A DNA stretch of 64,000 nt, from assembly GCA_964494205.1 (NCBI GenBank), contig CAZBRD010000020.1:16022-80021 (forward strand), in the 5' to 3' direction. The stretch comes from JBBTCX01 sp964494205. Its GTDB lineage: Bacteria; Planctomycetota; Phycisphaerae; UBA1845. The position numbers and the translations under genes are program-made. Position 1 is the stretch's first letter, and every line of letters begins with the position of its first letter. A model generated the notes under the pieces. The model ran no database searches and was not told the DNA's origin. It was given only the letters and a program-made list of their open reading frames with translations. Positions 1 through 8,275 of the stretch are shown piece by piece.

Positions 1-148
1 ATGTCGAAAACCCTCATGTTATTGCATAACTTGTTGCCGTTTTGTCGATATGCTACCATGCGGCGGGTTCGGGTTGGAGCATCTCTTTCTCCAATCTTCA
101 ATTTGATAGGCGGTACATCCGCGAAGGATCATACGCGAGGAGTGCGCG

Positions 149-574
149 GTGAGTAAGGAAAAAAGAGTCACGGTTCGGGCCTCGGCGGACGAGCAGATTT
201 CGGCTTTCCTCGCCAACAAACCAGGTGTATTGGCCGACTTGTGTTCCGCACTTACCGAGCAACGGGTCAACATCCGCGCGATGTCCGTTCTGGACACGGT
301 TGACATTGGTACCTTCCGCATGTTGGTCGACAATGTGACCATCGCGAAGGAAGCGCTTCGCGAAGCGGGTGCGGCCTACGTCGTCACGCCCGTTATCACC
401 ATTCAGATTCCGAACAAGCCGGGGGCCTTCGCTCGCATAGCACGGGCGTTGGGCAACGCGGGAATCAATATCGATTACGTTTACGCCACGGCCCAACAGG
501 GCACCGATCATTCGCTGGGCGTGTTCCGCGTTTCTGATCCGAAAGCGGCGCTGGAAATCCAGTTCGAGTTGTAA
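149..574 (+). CDS. tandem ACT-domain regulatory protein
   Basis: A 141-residue protein made almost entirely of two ACT domains, residues about 15-68 and 80-138. Each opens with the typical NKPG turn (residues 23-26 and 89-92), as in small amino-acid-sensing proteins. No catalytic domain is attached, so it probably binds an amino acid and acts as a sensor or as a separate regulatory subunit; the ligand cannot be told from sequence. The GTG start at 149 is chosen because a GAGGAG ribosome-binding site lies about seven bases upstream. It faces the rsmJ operon convergently, about 35 bp away. The family assignment is firm; the role is open. Confidence 0.85.
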   Translation: MSKEKRVTVRASADEQISAFLANKPGVLADLCSALTEQRVNIRAMSVLDTVDIGTFRMLVDNVTIAKEALREAGAAYVVTPVITIQIPNKPGAFARIARALGNAGINIDYVYATAQQGTDHSLGVFRVSDPKAALEIQFEL

Positions 575-609
575 CCTCGCGCTTCTTCTGCCTTCAATAC
601 TCTCCAACA

Positions 610-1392
610 TCATCGATTCGGTGCATAAACATCGAAGCGTGCGAGTTTGCTTCTTATCACATGGTGAACATCGGGGGCGAGCGGCGGTGAATGTCGTTGC
701 CGCTTCACGACTACGCGCAGGCGAGCAATTTTTCTTGAGGCCTGTAGTAATTCACTTGCATCTGCATCGTCACCAACGATTCGACGGCAAATATCCAGTT
801 CTTTCTTGACTGCGACTTTTCGCCGACGGGCAGGATACATGGGGTCTAGATACACGACGTCGGGCCAATCGCGTTCCATCAAATCTGCCAAGTAAGTTCG
901 CGAGTCGCCATGCAGAACATTGACTCGCTCTGCGGCCTCACGAATGATGACCGAGCTTGATTTCCTCGCCCGCTGTAACCCATCTTGCAGCAAATAGGCC
1001 ATGATCGCAGATCGCTCCAACGCTCGGACTTCGCATCCGTGTATAGCAAGTACAAATGAATCGGCCCCGAAACCCGCGGTCGCATCGATAACGGTGGGGC
1101 GTTCGCGATGTGGATCGACCGCACGAAGTAGCGGATCGGTACTAGATGAATGGGCTCCTAATCGGCGTTTCGTCTCCGCGTCCGTGAAATTAACGAAGAT
1201 GGGCGAGGATCGCGGATTCGTGCAATCTCTCAGTTCGATTCGCGAGTCGCTGACGGCGATAACCAGCTCAGCTGAAACGTCGGTTTCAACTGAGGCCTCG
1301 ACTAATGGGCACGCCAGTTCCTTTGAAATCGATTCAGCCAGATTTCGACGCTCCAGAGACGATGAATCCAGAACAACCGCAACTCGATTCAT
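610..1392 (-). CDS. rsmJ: 16S rRNA (guanine1516-N2)-methyltransferase RsmJ
   Basis: SAM-dependent methyltransferase of the RsmJ family, which methylates G1516 of 16S rRNA (E. coli numbering). Visible signatures are the SAM loop TAGFGAD (residues 105-111), the catalytic-type motif DPMYP (183-187) followed by a VKKEL stretch, and a conserved VVVKRQRHSPPL segment near the C-terminus, all in the RsmJ order. Its 260 residues match the family length. The start overlaps the stop of the upstream membrane-protein gene by 4 bp, so it is probably translated from the exosortase operon message. Why an rRNA methyltransferase sits behind an exosortase is not obvious. Confidence 0.85.
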   Translation of the reverse strand: MNRVAVVLDSSSLERRNLAESISKELACPLVEASVETDVSAELVIAVSDSRIELRDCTNPRSSPIFVNFTDAETKRRLGAHSSSTDPLLRAVDPHRERPTVIDATAGFGADSFVLAIHGCEVRALERSAIMAYLLQDGLQRARKSSSVIIREAAERVNVLHGDSRTYLADLMERDWPDVVYLDPMYPARRRKVAVKKELDICRRIVGDDADASELLQASRKIARLRVVVKRQRHSPPLAPDVHHVIRSKLARFDVYAPNR

Positions 1393-2027
1393 GGCTGCGG
1401 CTTTTCGTTTGTGATGAGGAGCTTCGTGTCGTCGCCGCGAAATGAAACGAGGATCCAGATGAAAAGGGGCGCAACATAAGCAGTCGCCGGCACGGTCGTA
1501 AGAATGTCGACAAGGACCGTCATCAACTTTGAACCGACGGGTCCGAATTTGAACAGTCCGTGGCGAGCATCGCTATGAAAAATCCCTAACAGTGCGACGA
1601 TGAATCGAATCATGATGAATGCATGGATGAGAATCAATCCAACTAGCAGTGACCATAATCGTCGAGGCCAAGCCGTCGGAGTTACGAGGATGAGAGCCAT
1701 AAGCACCACCGTCGGCATGTAACCAAGGTGTCGACTGCTGGTGCGCACCTTGTATACGTCGTCGATGCTCTGCAGATGTTCCTTGTTGGCAGCCTGAATT
1801 TGCACGTCGTGGTCGGGATCGTTTTCGAGTGGCGCATGTTTCACCTGCACAATCGCGCGCGTGCCGAACATCGGACCGTTGCCCCACATCTGGTAACTCG
1901 CGAAATTGGCGCAGGCGGAAAAGACACGTCCGTAGAGTTGCTCCAGTCCGGGCCAGCGGATCATAAAAACAGCGTACAGCGCAACAAGTAACACAAGAAA
2001 TTTGATGATCGGTTTACGCGCTGACAT
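1389..2027 (-). CDS. exosortase-associated membrane protein
   Basis: A 212-residue integral membrane protein of unknown function. It has one hydrophobic segment at the N-terminus (about 9-24), a soluble, probably extracytoplasmic region of roughly 80 residues, then hydrophobic segments at about 105-120, 122-150 and 170-196. Its start lies inside the end of the exosortase H gene (14 bp overlap), so the two are very likely co-translated and work together. I recognise no enzyme motif. The call rests on this tight linkage; it may help present or process exosortase substrates, but that is inference. Confidence 0.55.
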   Translation of the reverse strand: MSARKPIIKFLVLLVALYAVFMIRWPGLEQLYGRVFSACANFASYQMWGNGPMFGTRAIVQVKHAPLENDPDHDVQIQAANKEHLQSIDDVYKVRTSSRHLGYMPTVVLMALILVTPTAWPRRLWSLLVGLILIHAFIMIRFIVALLGIFHSDARHGLFKFGPVGSKLMTVLVDILTTVPATAYVAPLFIWILVSFRGDDTKLLITNEKPQP

Positions 2028-2631
2028 GAGGACTCAGGACTGTTTGATTGCTTCTCGGTTTCGTGGCCCAGAGTGCCCACAGAATCCAGAAGGAAAGCGA
2101 GAAGAAAATAAACGCGGGTTGCCAGACGTCGACGTGCATCGTGTGAAACCAATCGGGCCAATGCGCTCGAACGAGATAAAGCGAAATGATCCGAACCAGA
2201 TTCAACGAGACAAGAATGGATGTTCCCAACAGAATGCCCGGCCATTTCAATCGTAGAGCCACCGGAAAAGCAAGAATAGCAGTTACGAAAAGACCCGCAG
2301 GCAGGATGGCATCGCACCCATGCCTGATTTGCACGCTCGCGTTGGTGGTCACTGATTGCAGGATATCGCCGGTGGCGCGGGCATCGTCACCGAATAATCG
2401 AAGCACAAGGGCGGAGGCAGAGGCGTTAACATTGAGATACCACTGGAAGAGTCGCGTGTCGGTTAGCACGCCGTAAAAGAAGACGGAAAACAATCCCATC
2501 AGCAGGGCAAAGCCAATCGCAAATCTAAAGATTGGTCCCTTACTCGATGCGAAAGATTTGGCGGAGGCGGTTTGCGCAGTTCGGCTGTTTGGCTTCTCTT
2601 GTTTGTTTGCTTCTGTTATGCGTCGCCCCAT
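2014..2631 (-). CDS. xrtH: exosortase H-type transpeptidase
   Basis: Polytopic membrane protein of 205 residues with the exosortase catalytic triad: Cys106 in RHGCDAI, Arg147 in LNLVRI and His166 in MHVDVWQ. Spacing and flanking residues resemble exosortase H, the short form paired with IPTLxxWG-CTERM tails. Exosortases cleave C-terminal sorting tails of exported proteins at the cytoplasmic membrane. The ATG at 2631 has a good AGGAG five bases upstream. It leads a three-gene operon with a membrane partner and rsmJ. No protein in this window carries a recognisable PEP-CTERM or IPTL-CTERM tail, so its substrates lie elsewhere. No exopolysaccharide cluster is nearby. Confidence 0.8.
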   Translation of the reverse strand: MGRRITEANKQEKPNSRTAQTASAKSFASSKGPIFRFAIGFALLMGLFSVFFYGVLTDTRLFQWYLNVNASASALVLRLFGDDARATGDILQSVTTNASVQIRHGCDAILPAGLFVTAILAFPVALRLKWPGILLGTSILVSLNLVRIISLYLVRAHWPDWFHTMHVDVWQPAFIFFSLSFWILWALWATKPRSNQTVLSPHVSA

Positions 2632-2749
2632 GAAACTCCTATGAGTTCATGTTACAGCTCGGCGAATTTGCGGCAAGAAGTGACAATTATCGACGCGCAT
2701 AGGCGATTGATAGCTTATTCACGCGAAATTCGTGATATATAAACGCTGG

Positions 2750-3502
2750 TCAGGATCGGCTCGCAATAGCGGCGGCCAGCGGATTCACAAAATGGGGCAC
2801 GATCTTCTGTGCAGCCAAATCGTCCGCCACGTCGAAGAGATTGCCGAGTGCCGCGTCGATGGATGTATCCCCTTCCAGCCCCCAATATTTGCGCGTGGTC
2901 AACAACACGCCGATCGGCTCGGTCTCGTAAGCTCCGCTTCGAACCGCGTAGGTGGCAGTTCGAGATTTGACCTCGACATACGCCTGTAAGTCGCACTCCG
3001 GCGACAGCGCGATTCCGAAATACGGTTGAGCGTCAATCACGTGCGTGGCTTGGTCACTGAAGAGGAAACCGGCGGCGGCGTGTTCGCCGAGTAGCGTCTC
3101 AGCCACAAGCTGGTCGTGATTGCCGCGATAGTGCAGATCGAAGCCGTAGACCAATTCGAGATGGTCGAATTCGATGTCGCTGAACGTCAGGTGGTACGGT
3201 GCCTGCGTCAGAATCAGATCGCCGAATTTCTTGACCTCCTCGGTGGACGACGGACCAATGTGGCCGAAACGGAGGCTCATCGGATCAATGCGAAGCCACC
3301 TTCGCGAGCCTTCCTCGTTTGGGTCCTCTTCGAGAAGGATCGCACCGTTTTCTCGCCGACGAAGCTTGCGAAGGCGAGGATACTCCTTGCGAATGCGATC
3401 GAAAAAGTGTAAGACCGTCTCGCGCTCAAGCGTCATGTCGAGTTTGAGGTACAGACGACTGTTGATATAGAATTCGTCGCAGTGAGCGCCGAGGCTGTTC
3501 AT
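2750..3502 (-). CDS. conserved hypothetical protein
   Basis: A soluble 250-residue protein, mixed alpha/beta in appearance, with no signal peptide or membrane segment. I do not recognise the family. The N-terminal part, about 1-90, is rich in Arg and Glu. The middle has a clear alternating pattern, with segments such as DIEFDHLELVYGFDL and EVKSRTATYAV suggesting beta strands. The ATG at 3502 follows a GAGGG site about six bases upstream. It is separated from the exosortase operon by about 120 bp and is probably its own unit. Confidence 0.7.
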   Translation of the reverse strand: MNSLGAHCDEFYINSRLYLKLDMTLERETVLHFFDRIRKEYPRLRKLRRRENGAILLEEDPNEEGSRRWLRIDPMSLRFGHIGPSSTEEVKKFGDLILTQAPYHLTFSDIEFDHLELVYGFDLHYRGNHDQLVAETLLGEHAAAGFLFSDQATHVIDAQPYFGIALSPECDLQAYVEVKSRTATYAVRSGAYETEPIGVLLTTRKYWGLEGDTSIDAALGNLFDVADDLAAQKIVPHFVNPLAAAIASRS

Positions 3503-3761
3503 GGTGTCCCTCGTGAATGATCAAACTATGTTATCGATCGCTCCATTATTTATCGAAAGTCGGGGTATTTCAACTCCGGCAGGGGGACCATGTACCGCCA
3601 AAGGTAACGCTCGCACTTAGTTGCGAGAGTTTGTACCAGGGTAAGAGACAATTGGGATCCTCGTGGGCGGTCCTCTGGGGCACGGTCGCTCGTGCGGACC
3701 GTTCGATCTCGCCACGATAAGCCGGAGCGCCAGGGCGCTTCACAGGCAGGGGTGATTTTTG

Positions 3762-4508
3762 ATGACAGCAATTCATTCAGGCTCCTCCCGGCAACGTATC
3801 GTTCGTGTCAGCCTGATCTCTCTCATGGTTATCGGATTTGCCGTCGCCTATCTGTGGGATGGTTTCCGGGGATACCCGGAGCGGAACCGGCAGGAGTTGA
3901 TCAAACTGCTCAATCTCGACCAGGTGGCCGCTTCCCAGTTGGTGATTGATCCAAATCTCACAGCCTCGGAAGCGGACCGCAGGCTTGGGATTATTGGACG
4001 CGACAAGCTGAATAGCGTCGAAAAGCTGACCACGGCGTTCGGCAAGCCGTCGCTCGTTCATGGTGGCGAAGCCTATTACATGGGGCAGGCTGGTTGGGTG
4101 AAGGTGAAAACTGGTGGTGGGGGCGCAGGTGAGTGGGTTCGAGCGGGGAAAAGCGATACCGACATTCAACTTCAGCGCTGGATCGGGATTGCGCTTTCGG
4201 TGCTTGGTGTCGTTCTTGCGGTTCATATGATACGAGTGCTGCTATTCCGAGTGGCGGTTGATTCGAGTTCCTTGAAAATAACTGGACGACAGCCAATCCC
4301 GCTTGCGTCCATCAGTGCTATCGATGCCGGCGAGTTCCAAAAAACAGGACGAATCGAAGTGCGTTTCGACGGCGGCGGGATGCAGCGCAGCGTCAGGCTC
4401 GATGACTATCAAGTCATGGATTTGAAGGGGATCGTAGCGGCTATCTGTAAGGAGCGGGGAATGCCGGATCCGTTAGCTGCCGCGTCGACAAGAACCACGG
4501 ATGCCTAG
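3762..4508 (+). CDS. membrane protein of unknown function
   Basis: A 248-residue protein with one hydrophobic helix near the N-terminus (about 12-33), an extracytoplasmic segment of about 105 residues, a second helix at about 140-162 and a cytoplasmic C-terminal domain of about 85 residues that looks like a small beta-rich (PH-like) fold. No catalytic motif is visible. I chose the ATG at 3762; a TTG immediately before it is possible, and an AGGGGTGA site lies about six bases upstream of the ATG. It ends tail-to-tail with the histidine kinase, overlapping it by 4 bp. Confidence 0.65.
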   Translation: MTAIHSGSSRQRIVRVSLISLMVIGFAVAYLWDGFRGYPERNRQELIKLLNLDQVAASQLVIDPNLTASEADRRLGIIGRDKLNSVEKLTTAFGKPSLVHGGEAYYMGQAGWVKVKTGGGGAGEWVRAGKSDTDIQLQRWIGIALSVLGVVLAVHMIRVLLFRVAVDSSSLKITGRQPIPLASISAIDAGEFQKTGRIEVRFDGGGMQRSVRLDDYQVMDLKGIVAAICKERGMPDPLAAASTRTTDA

Positions 4509-6178
4509 TTGCCGGGACGCGGGCCATGAGTCTTTCGGCTGTCGGCGAGGCTCGCGTCCGTGGAAGGCAGTCGAACGTGGAACGTAGTTCCCTCGCCGAT
4601 TTTGCTTTCGAGATCAATCACACCACGAAGCTCGCGTACGATCTTTTGCGCCGCGGCCAGCCCCAGGCCGCTTCCGCCTTGGCCTTTTGTCGAGTGGAAG
4701 ACATCAAAGACGTGCTCAAGGTCACCTGGCGCAATACCCGGCCCGTTGTCCCCGATCGAGAGAGTCACACGCGAGTGATCGGGCTCGTAATGGGTTCGGA
4801 CGTTGACGCGACCAGACTTATGCGGAACTGCCTGAAGAGCGTTGAGCATGATGTTGTGTACAACTTGATGGATGCCTTCAGGGTCCAGCGGAATGGCAGG
4901 TAACTCCTCCAAATCCGCCAACACCATGGTTTCGCACTCATCGGCGCGACCCTGAACCAGGGTAATGACATCCTCAACGATTCGATTCAATTGCACCGGT
5001 TCGATGCGTGGTTGGCGGTCCTTGCTGAAGGTGAGCATGTTCATCGCGAGATGGAACGTGCGATCGAGATTGCTGCGGACCAGATTCCAACCCGCCTTAG
5101 CCGTATCAAAGTTTTCCTTCCGCATGCCAAGTTCAACGACCTCGGCTCCGCCCTGCATGCCTTGAAGAATGTTGCGGATGTGGTGCGAAAGGTAAGCGAC
5201 GGTCTCGCCGGTGGCGGCTAAACGCTCGTTGCGAACACGCATGTTGAGTAGACGGAAATTCTCCATGGCCATGCCGGTGAGGCGGCCGATAGCCACCGCA
5301 AGTCGCAACTGTTCGTGCGTGTATGTGTGGTGCGACATCGAGCAGTCCATGTGGATGACGCCCTCGACTTTGTCGCGCAGCAGAATGGGCACGCAAATGA
5401 CGCTGCGCAGGCCAAGTCGGTGAATACTGTCCTGGCTGTCCTCGCCGGAGAAGCGCTCATCCGACATCGCGTTGGCGCAGAGCACGCCCTCGCGACTCTT
5501 GAGCACGTGATGAATGATTTTTCTTGAAGCTACGATTTGCGGACTGCCTGAGCGTTCATGCTTGCGTCGTCGAACGACCTGCGGCGACAGCCTCTCGCCT
5601 TCGCCGCTGGGCATTAGAATCAGGAGGCGATCGACAATCAGATTATCAAAAATGATATCAGCCACTTTTTCCAACAGACCGCCAAGGGAGTCAGTCGTTC
5701 CTATCGTTTCTGCGATTTGATAGACGACATTCCACGCAGCCACCGCGTCGGCTGTTTCCGGAGATTGCAGAATCACGCTCTCCTGCGCCGTGTTGACCGC
5801 AGAGAGAATCGATGCGCCGACTGAGTTGCTGCTGACGTCGAGGTCGATTAGATCGCGCGAGTCTTCATCCCGCGCGTGGCCATTGCCTTTTTCCTTGCCG
5901 TTGAACACCAGCAGTGTGCTGCCGACTTTGATCTGATCACCGTGTTTGATGGGAGTAGGGGAGACGATTCGCCGCCCATTCAGGAATGTACCGTTCGAGC
6001 TATTCAGGTCAGCGAGATACCACGATCCGTTATTCGGTCGAATCTCCGCGTGCCTTCGTGAGGTGCTGTCATCTGTAAGCTGGATGTGCTCGGCGGAACG
6101 ACCAATCAACGCCGGTTCGTCCGGAGTTTCGTACGTGCGTCCCTTATCCGGACCCTGCAACACGTGTAACGTGGGCAC
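4505..6178 (-). CDS. FHA-GAF sensor histidine kinase
   Basis: Soluble 557-residue kinase. An FHA domain (about 1-95; GRS at 26-28, SRRHAEI at 40-46) that should bind phosphothreonine is followed by a GAF domain (about 150-310). A dimerisation region follows with the likely phospho-acceptor His in SHHIRN (331-336), then an HATPase domain with N-box Asn442/446, DNGPG (477-481) and GSGLGL (502-507). There is no membrane segment, so it reads a cytoplasmic phosphoprotein or small-molecule signal. Its partner response regulator is not adjacent. The GTG start has GGGAG about eight bases upstream. It suggests crosstalk between Ser/Thr and His kinase signalling, which is inference. Confidence 0.88.
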   Translation of the reverse strand: MPTLHVLQGPDKGRTYETPDEPALIGRSAEHIQLTDDSTSRRHAEIRPNNGSWYLADLNSSNGTFLNGRRIVSPTPIKHGDQIKVGSTLLVFNGKEKGNGHARDEDSRDLIDLDVSSNSVGASILSAVNTAQESVILQSPETADAVAAWNVVYQIAETIGTTDSLGGLLEKVADIIFDNLIVDRLLILMPSGEGERLSPQVVRRRKHERSGSPQIVASRKIIHHVLKSREGVLCANAMSDERFSGEDSQDSIHRLGLRSVICVPILLRDKVEGVIHMDCSMSHHTYTHEQLRLAVAIGRLTGMAMENFRLLNMRVRNERLAATGETVAYLSHHIRNILQGMQGGAEVVELGMRKENFDTAKAGWNLVRSNLDRTFHLAMNMLTFSKDRQPRIEPVQLNRIVEDVITLVQGRADECETMVLADLEELPAIPLDPEGIHQVVHNIMLNALQAVPHKSGRVNVRTHYEPDHSRVTLSIGDNGPGIAPGDLEHVFDVFHSTKGQGGSGLGLAAAQKIVRELRGVIDLESKIGEGTTFHVRLPSTDASLADSRKTHGPRPGN

Positions 6179-6494
6179 TGCAAAGGCTCCCGGTGTTGTT
6201 CAATGAACTCGGTCGACCCTCATCGCGACCACAAGACTGACTCACGAACTTGAACTCGAAATCGAGTCTGTCAGCCGTTCATGATTCTCAACTCAACACG
6301 AACGATCTTAGATTTGCACATCGCGCGTGTCAACGAAAGTCCGCTTCATGCATGCGTAGAAACACGGACAGATTGATTATCGGCTGTGCTCTCGGAGGCT
6401 CGTCCGCAACCGCCTTCCAATCAGTGTTTGTGCATGCGATTGCAGTTTTGATACATGAGTGTTACGTCGGCGTCTTTGAGTTAAGCTGCCGTAC
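6179..6494. other. divergent intergenic region, nothing recognised
   Basis: This 316-bp stretch separates the divergent kinase and dioxygenase genes and must hold both promoters. I see no convincing sigma-70 pair, RNA gene, repeat or conserved reading frame in it. Confidence 0.5.
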
Positions 6495-7211
6495 ATGACT
6501 CGGCGAGATGTAAGACAGTTCGACGTCAAGAGCTTTGATCGCGACGGCTTTGCGATCATCGATGATGCGCTCTCGTCAGATGAATGCGATTCGTTGATTG
6601 AGTCGCTTGCAAGCTTGCCGCGCGAAGCGAATCGCGGAGGTATTCGCAATCTGATTGATCATGCAGCCGTTGCTTCACTGGTTAATCATCCGAGTATCGC
6701 ACATCCGGCTCGGCAAATACTTGGTCTTACTGCCTTCGCGCACAAAGCCACACTCTTTGAGAAAACGCCGGATGCGAATTGGTTGGTAACGTGGCATCAG
6801 GATACGTTCATACCACTGGCATCTCGCGTTGATCTTCCGGAGTGGTCCGGTTGGTGCGTCAAGGCGGGGACGATTCATGCGCGACCACCAGTTGCGATGA
6901 TGGAACAAGTCCTGGCTGTAAGAATTCATCTCGACGCATCGACGTTGCAAAATGGATCACTTCGCGTTGTGCCGGCGAGTCATACTCGTGGGTATTTATC
7001 CGATGTCCAAATCGCTACCTCAAGTGCTGAATCAAACTCAGTCACATGTCTTGTATCTCGCGGTGGATTGTTGTTGATGCGACCGCTGCTCTTGCACGCG
7101 TCGTCAAAGTCAGTTTTGCCTGAACCGCGACGAGTCATTCATTTCGAATTTTCAAATGTCATCCTGCCGAACGGTCTCGATTGGCCACGACGTGCACCGA
7201 TCGTTGGTTAG
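6495..7211 (+). CDS. phytanoyl-CoA dioxygenase (PhyH) family protein
   Basis: Non-haem Fe(II)/2-oxoglutarate-dependent oxygenase of the PhyH family, 238 residues. The iron-binding triad is visible: His101 and Asp103 in WHQDT, and His201 in LLLHASSKS. Arg213 shortly after is placed to bind 2-oxoglutarate. A Gly-Ser-Leu-Arg-Val-Val-Pro-x-Ser-His stretch at about 154-163 is typical of the family. Such enzymes hydroxylate small lipids, amino acids or natural products; the substrate is unknown here. It stands alone, with a divergent kinase upstream and a leader-like region downstream. Confidence 0.82.
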   Translation: MTRRDVRQFDVKSFDRDGFAIIDDALSSDECDSLIESLASLPREANRGGIRNLIDHAAVASLVNHPSIAHPARQILGLTAFAHKATLFEKTPDANWLVTWHQDTFIPLASRVDLPEWSGWCVKAGTIHARPPVAMMEQVLAVRIHLDASTLQNGSLRVVPASHTRGYLSDVQIATSSAESNSVTCLVSRGGLLLMRPLLLHASSKSVLPEPRRVIHFEFSNVILPNGLDWPRRAPIVG

Positions 7212-7265
7212 GGCGAAGCCGAATACTCACAATAAGCAAAGGAATCATTTTTTCTTTTACATTAC

Positions 7266-7293
7266 TTGACAGACACTTTTTATGAGTTATACT
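7266..7293 (+). promoter_or_regulatory. strong sigma-70-type promoter
   Basis: TTGACA at 7266-7271 and TATACT at 7288-7293, separated by 16 bp. This is the best promoter match I found in the window. It would start a transcript near 7300 that runs through the short reading frame and the hairpin cluster to the terminator at 7609. Confidence 0.65.
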
Positions 7294-7357
7294 TCCCTGT
7301 CTCATCGGCGAGGTATTCCCTTTTTGATTCCCGAACGATGATCCCTGAGGTAACTAA

Positions 7358-7546
7358 ATGACTTGGAAGCTTATGACAATTTGTTCGCTGCTAGGCAGAA
7401 TCGCGAATAGCGCTGCGATAAATCGCGGAAAAGCTATTGCATTTGTGCCGGCGTTCAATCGCCAACCGCACGTAATGCGGCACTGCGATTGCTATACGCC
7501 AGCGCGCGAATCAACGGTCGATTCCCATAGTCCACCTTCAGGGTAA
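7358..7546 (+). CDS. possible 62-residue leader or small protein
   Basis: A short frame starting with ATG at 7358, with a TGAGGT site six bases upstream and a near-consensus promoter 65 bp before that. The peptide is basic, has no membrane segment, and resembles nothing I know. Its stop codon lies directly at the end of the first arm of the attenuator-like hairpin set, which is how translation-controlled leaders are arranged. It may equally be non-coding sequence within a small RNA. No run of codons for one amino acid points to a classical amino-acid attenuator. Confidence 0.3.
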   Translation: MTWKLMTICSLLGRIANSAAINRGKAIAFVPAFNRQPHVMRHCDCYTPARESTVDSHSPPSG

Positions 7547-7587
7547 GTACCCAGTTAATTGGGTAGGCTTTCTCAAAGCCCTGAAGG
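7535..7587 (+). promoter_or_regulatory. three-way-junction RNA, candidate antiterminator
   Basis: CCTTCAGGG (7535-7543) pairs perfectly with CCCTGAAGG (7579-7587). Enclosed are two small hairpins: TACCCA/TGGGTA (7548-7553 with 7560-7565) and GGCTTT/AAAGCC (7566-7571 with 7575-7580). The closing arm is the same sequence that forms the 5' half of the following terminator stem, so the two folds exclude each other. Confidence 0.55.
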
Positions 7588-7609
7588 ATAAAACCTTCAG
7601 GGCTTTTTT
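7575..7609 (+). terminator. intrinsic terminator with 13-bp stem
   Basis: AAAGCCCTGAAGG (7575-7587) pairs with CCTTCAGGGCTTT (7594-7606) around an ATAAAA loop and runs directly into a row of six T residues. It competes with the upstream three-way-junction fold for its 5' arm. Confidence 0.8.
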
Positions 7610-7875
7610 GTTGGACTGATTGAATGTTGAAGAGAACTGTGTTGTACAGTGCGCTGATTCCGCGCGCACGCATCATCAATCAATGTCGTTTTGCTCCCCG
7701 ACGGTCCGCTTGTGACTACTGGGATGATTTCGAAATTGACGACGGCGCGGTGATTTCACCAATCAATCGATTCTATGTGGCCACAACCGTTGTCGGCCGA
7801 CGGCGCATGGGGATGTTTCAAACATTTCCCACATGCGTTCCGCAAACGGCATCGAGAACGATAACTGGATGAGGC

Positions 7876-7951
7876 GTTCGAGTAGCTCAACGGATAGAGC
7901 ATCACGCTGATAACGTGAGGGTCGCGGGTTCGATTCCCGCCTCAAACACCA
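7876..7951 (+). tRNA. tRNA-Ile(GAU), CCA encoded
   Basis: A full cloverleaf can be drawn: acceptor GTTCGAG/CTCAAAC, D stem GCTC/GAGC, anticodon stem TCACG/CGTGA with loop CTGATAA giving anticodon GAT, five-base variable loop, T stem GCGGG/CCCGC with TTCGATT, then A and CCA. It is 76 nt with the 3' CCA encoded. The acceptor stem contains a C4-A69 mismatch. The D arm resembles those of bacterial tRNA-Arg more than usual tRNA-Ile. Confidence 0.92.
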
Positions 7952-8275
7952 AGCTAGCGCTTGCACGATTGAGATCGTGGACGAAAGCGGATTGCGGGAG
8001 TTGTTGAATGGTAAGCCGGTCGTCGAAAGCTGTATCAGACTCGAGTGAACTGGTGCAGCCAAAACGACACCGTGCGATGTGCTATGCAGTCGGGTGGATC
8101 CCGACGCGTCAAATGCGACGAAACGCGGTGGCCATTGATTCGTCATTGGTCACCAAATGGGAACGAAAACGACGCGCCTCAAGCCTGACTCCGCACGAAG
8201 CACGGGGCGAATCGTGTAGATGACCCTGCAGTCCGCGAAATTATGACAAACACCTATGAGAGGAGGTGCATAAAT
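7952..8275. other. gene-free stretch between tRNA-Ile and slipin
   Basis: This region holds a small hairpin just after the tRNA (CACGAT/ATCGTG around 7964-7979) with no T-run, and short frames that do not look like protein. I see no other element, although the slipin promoter should be here. Confidence 0.4.

Noticed and set aside
7763..8146. Open minus-strand frame with the phrase ESNPRPSRYQRDALS
   Set aside because: This is the well-known false translation opposite a tRNA gene; it crosses tRNA-Ile at 7876-7951.
8008..8223. A 71-codon frame between tRNA-Ile and slipin
   Set aside because: No ribosome-binding site, no motif, and random-looking composition.
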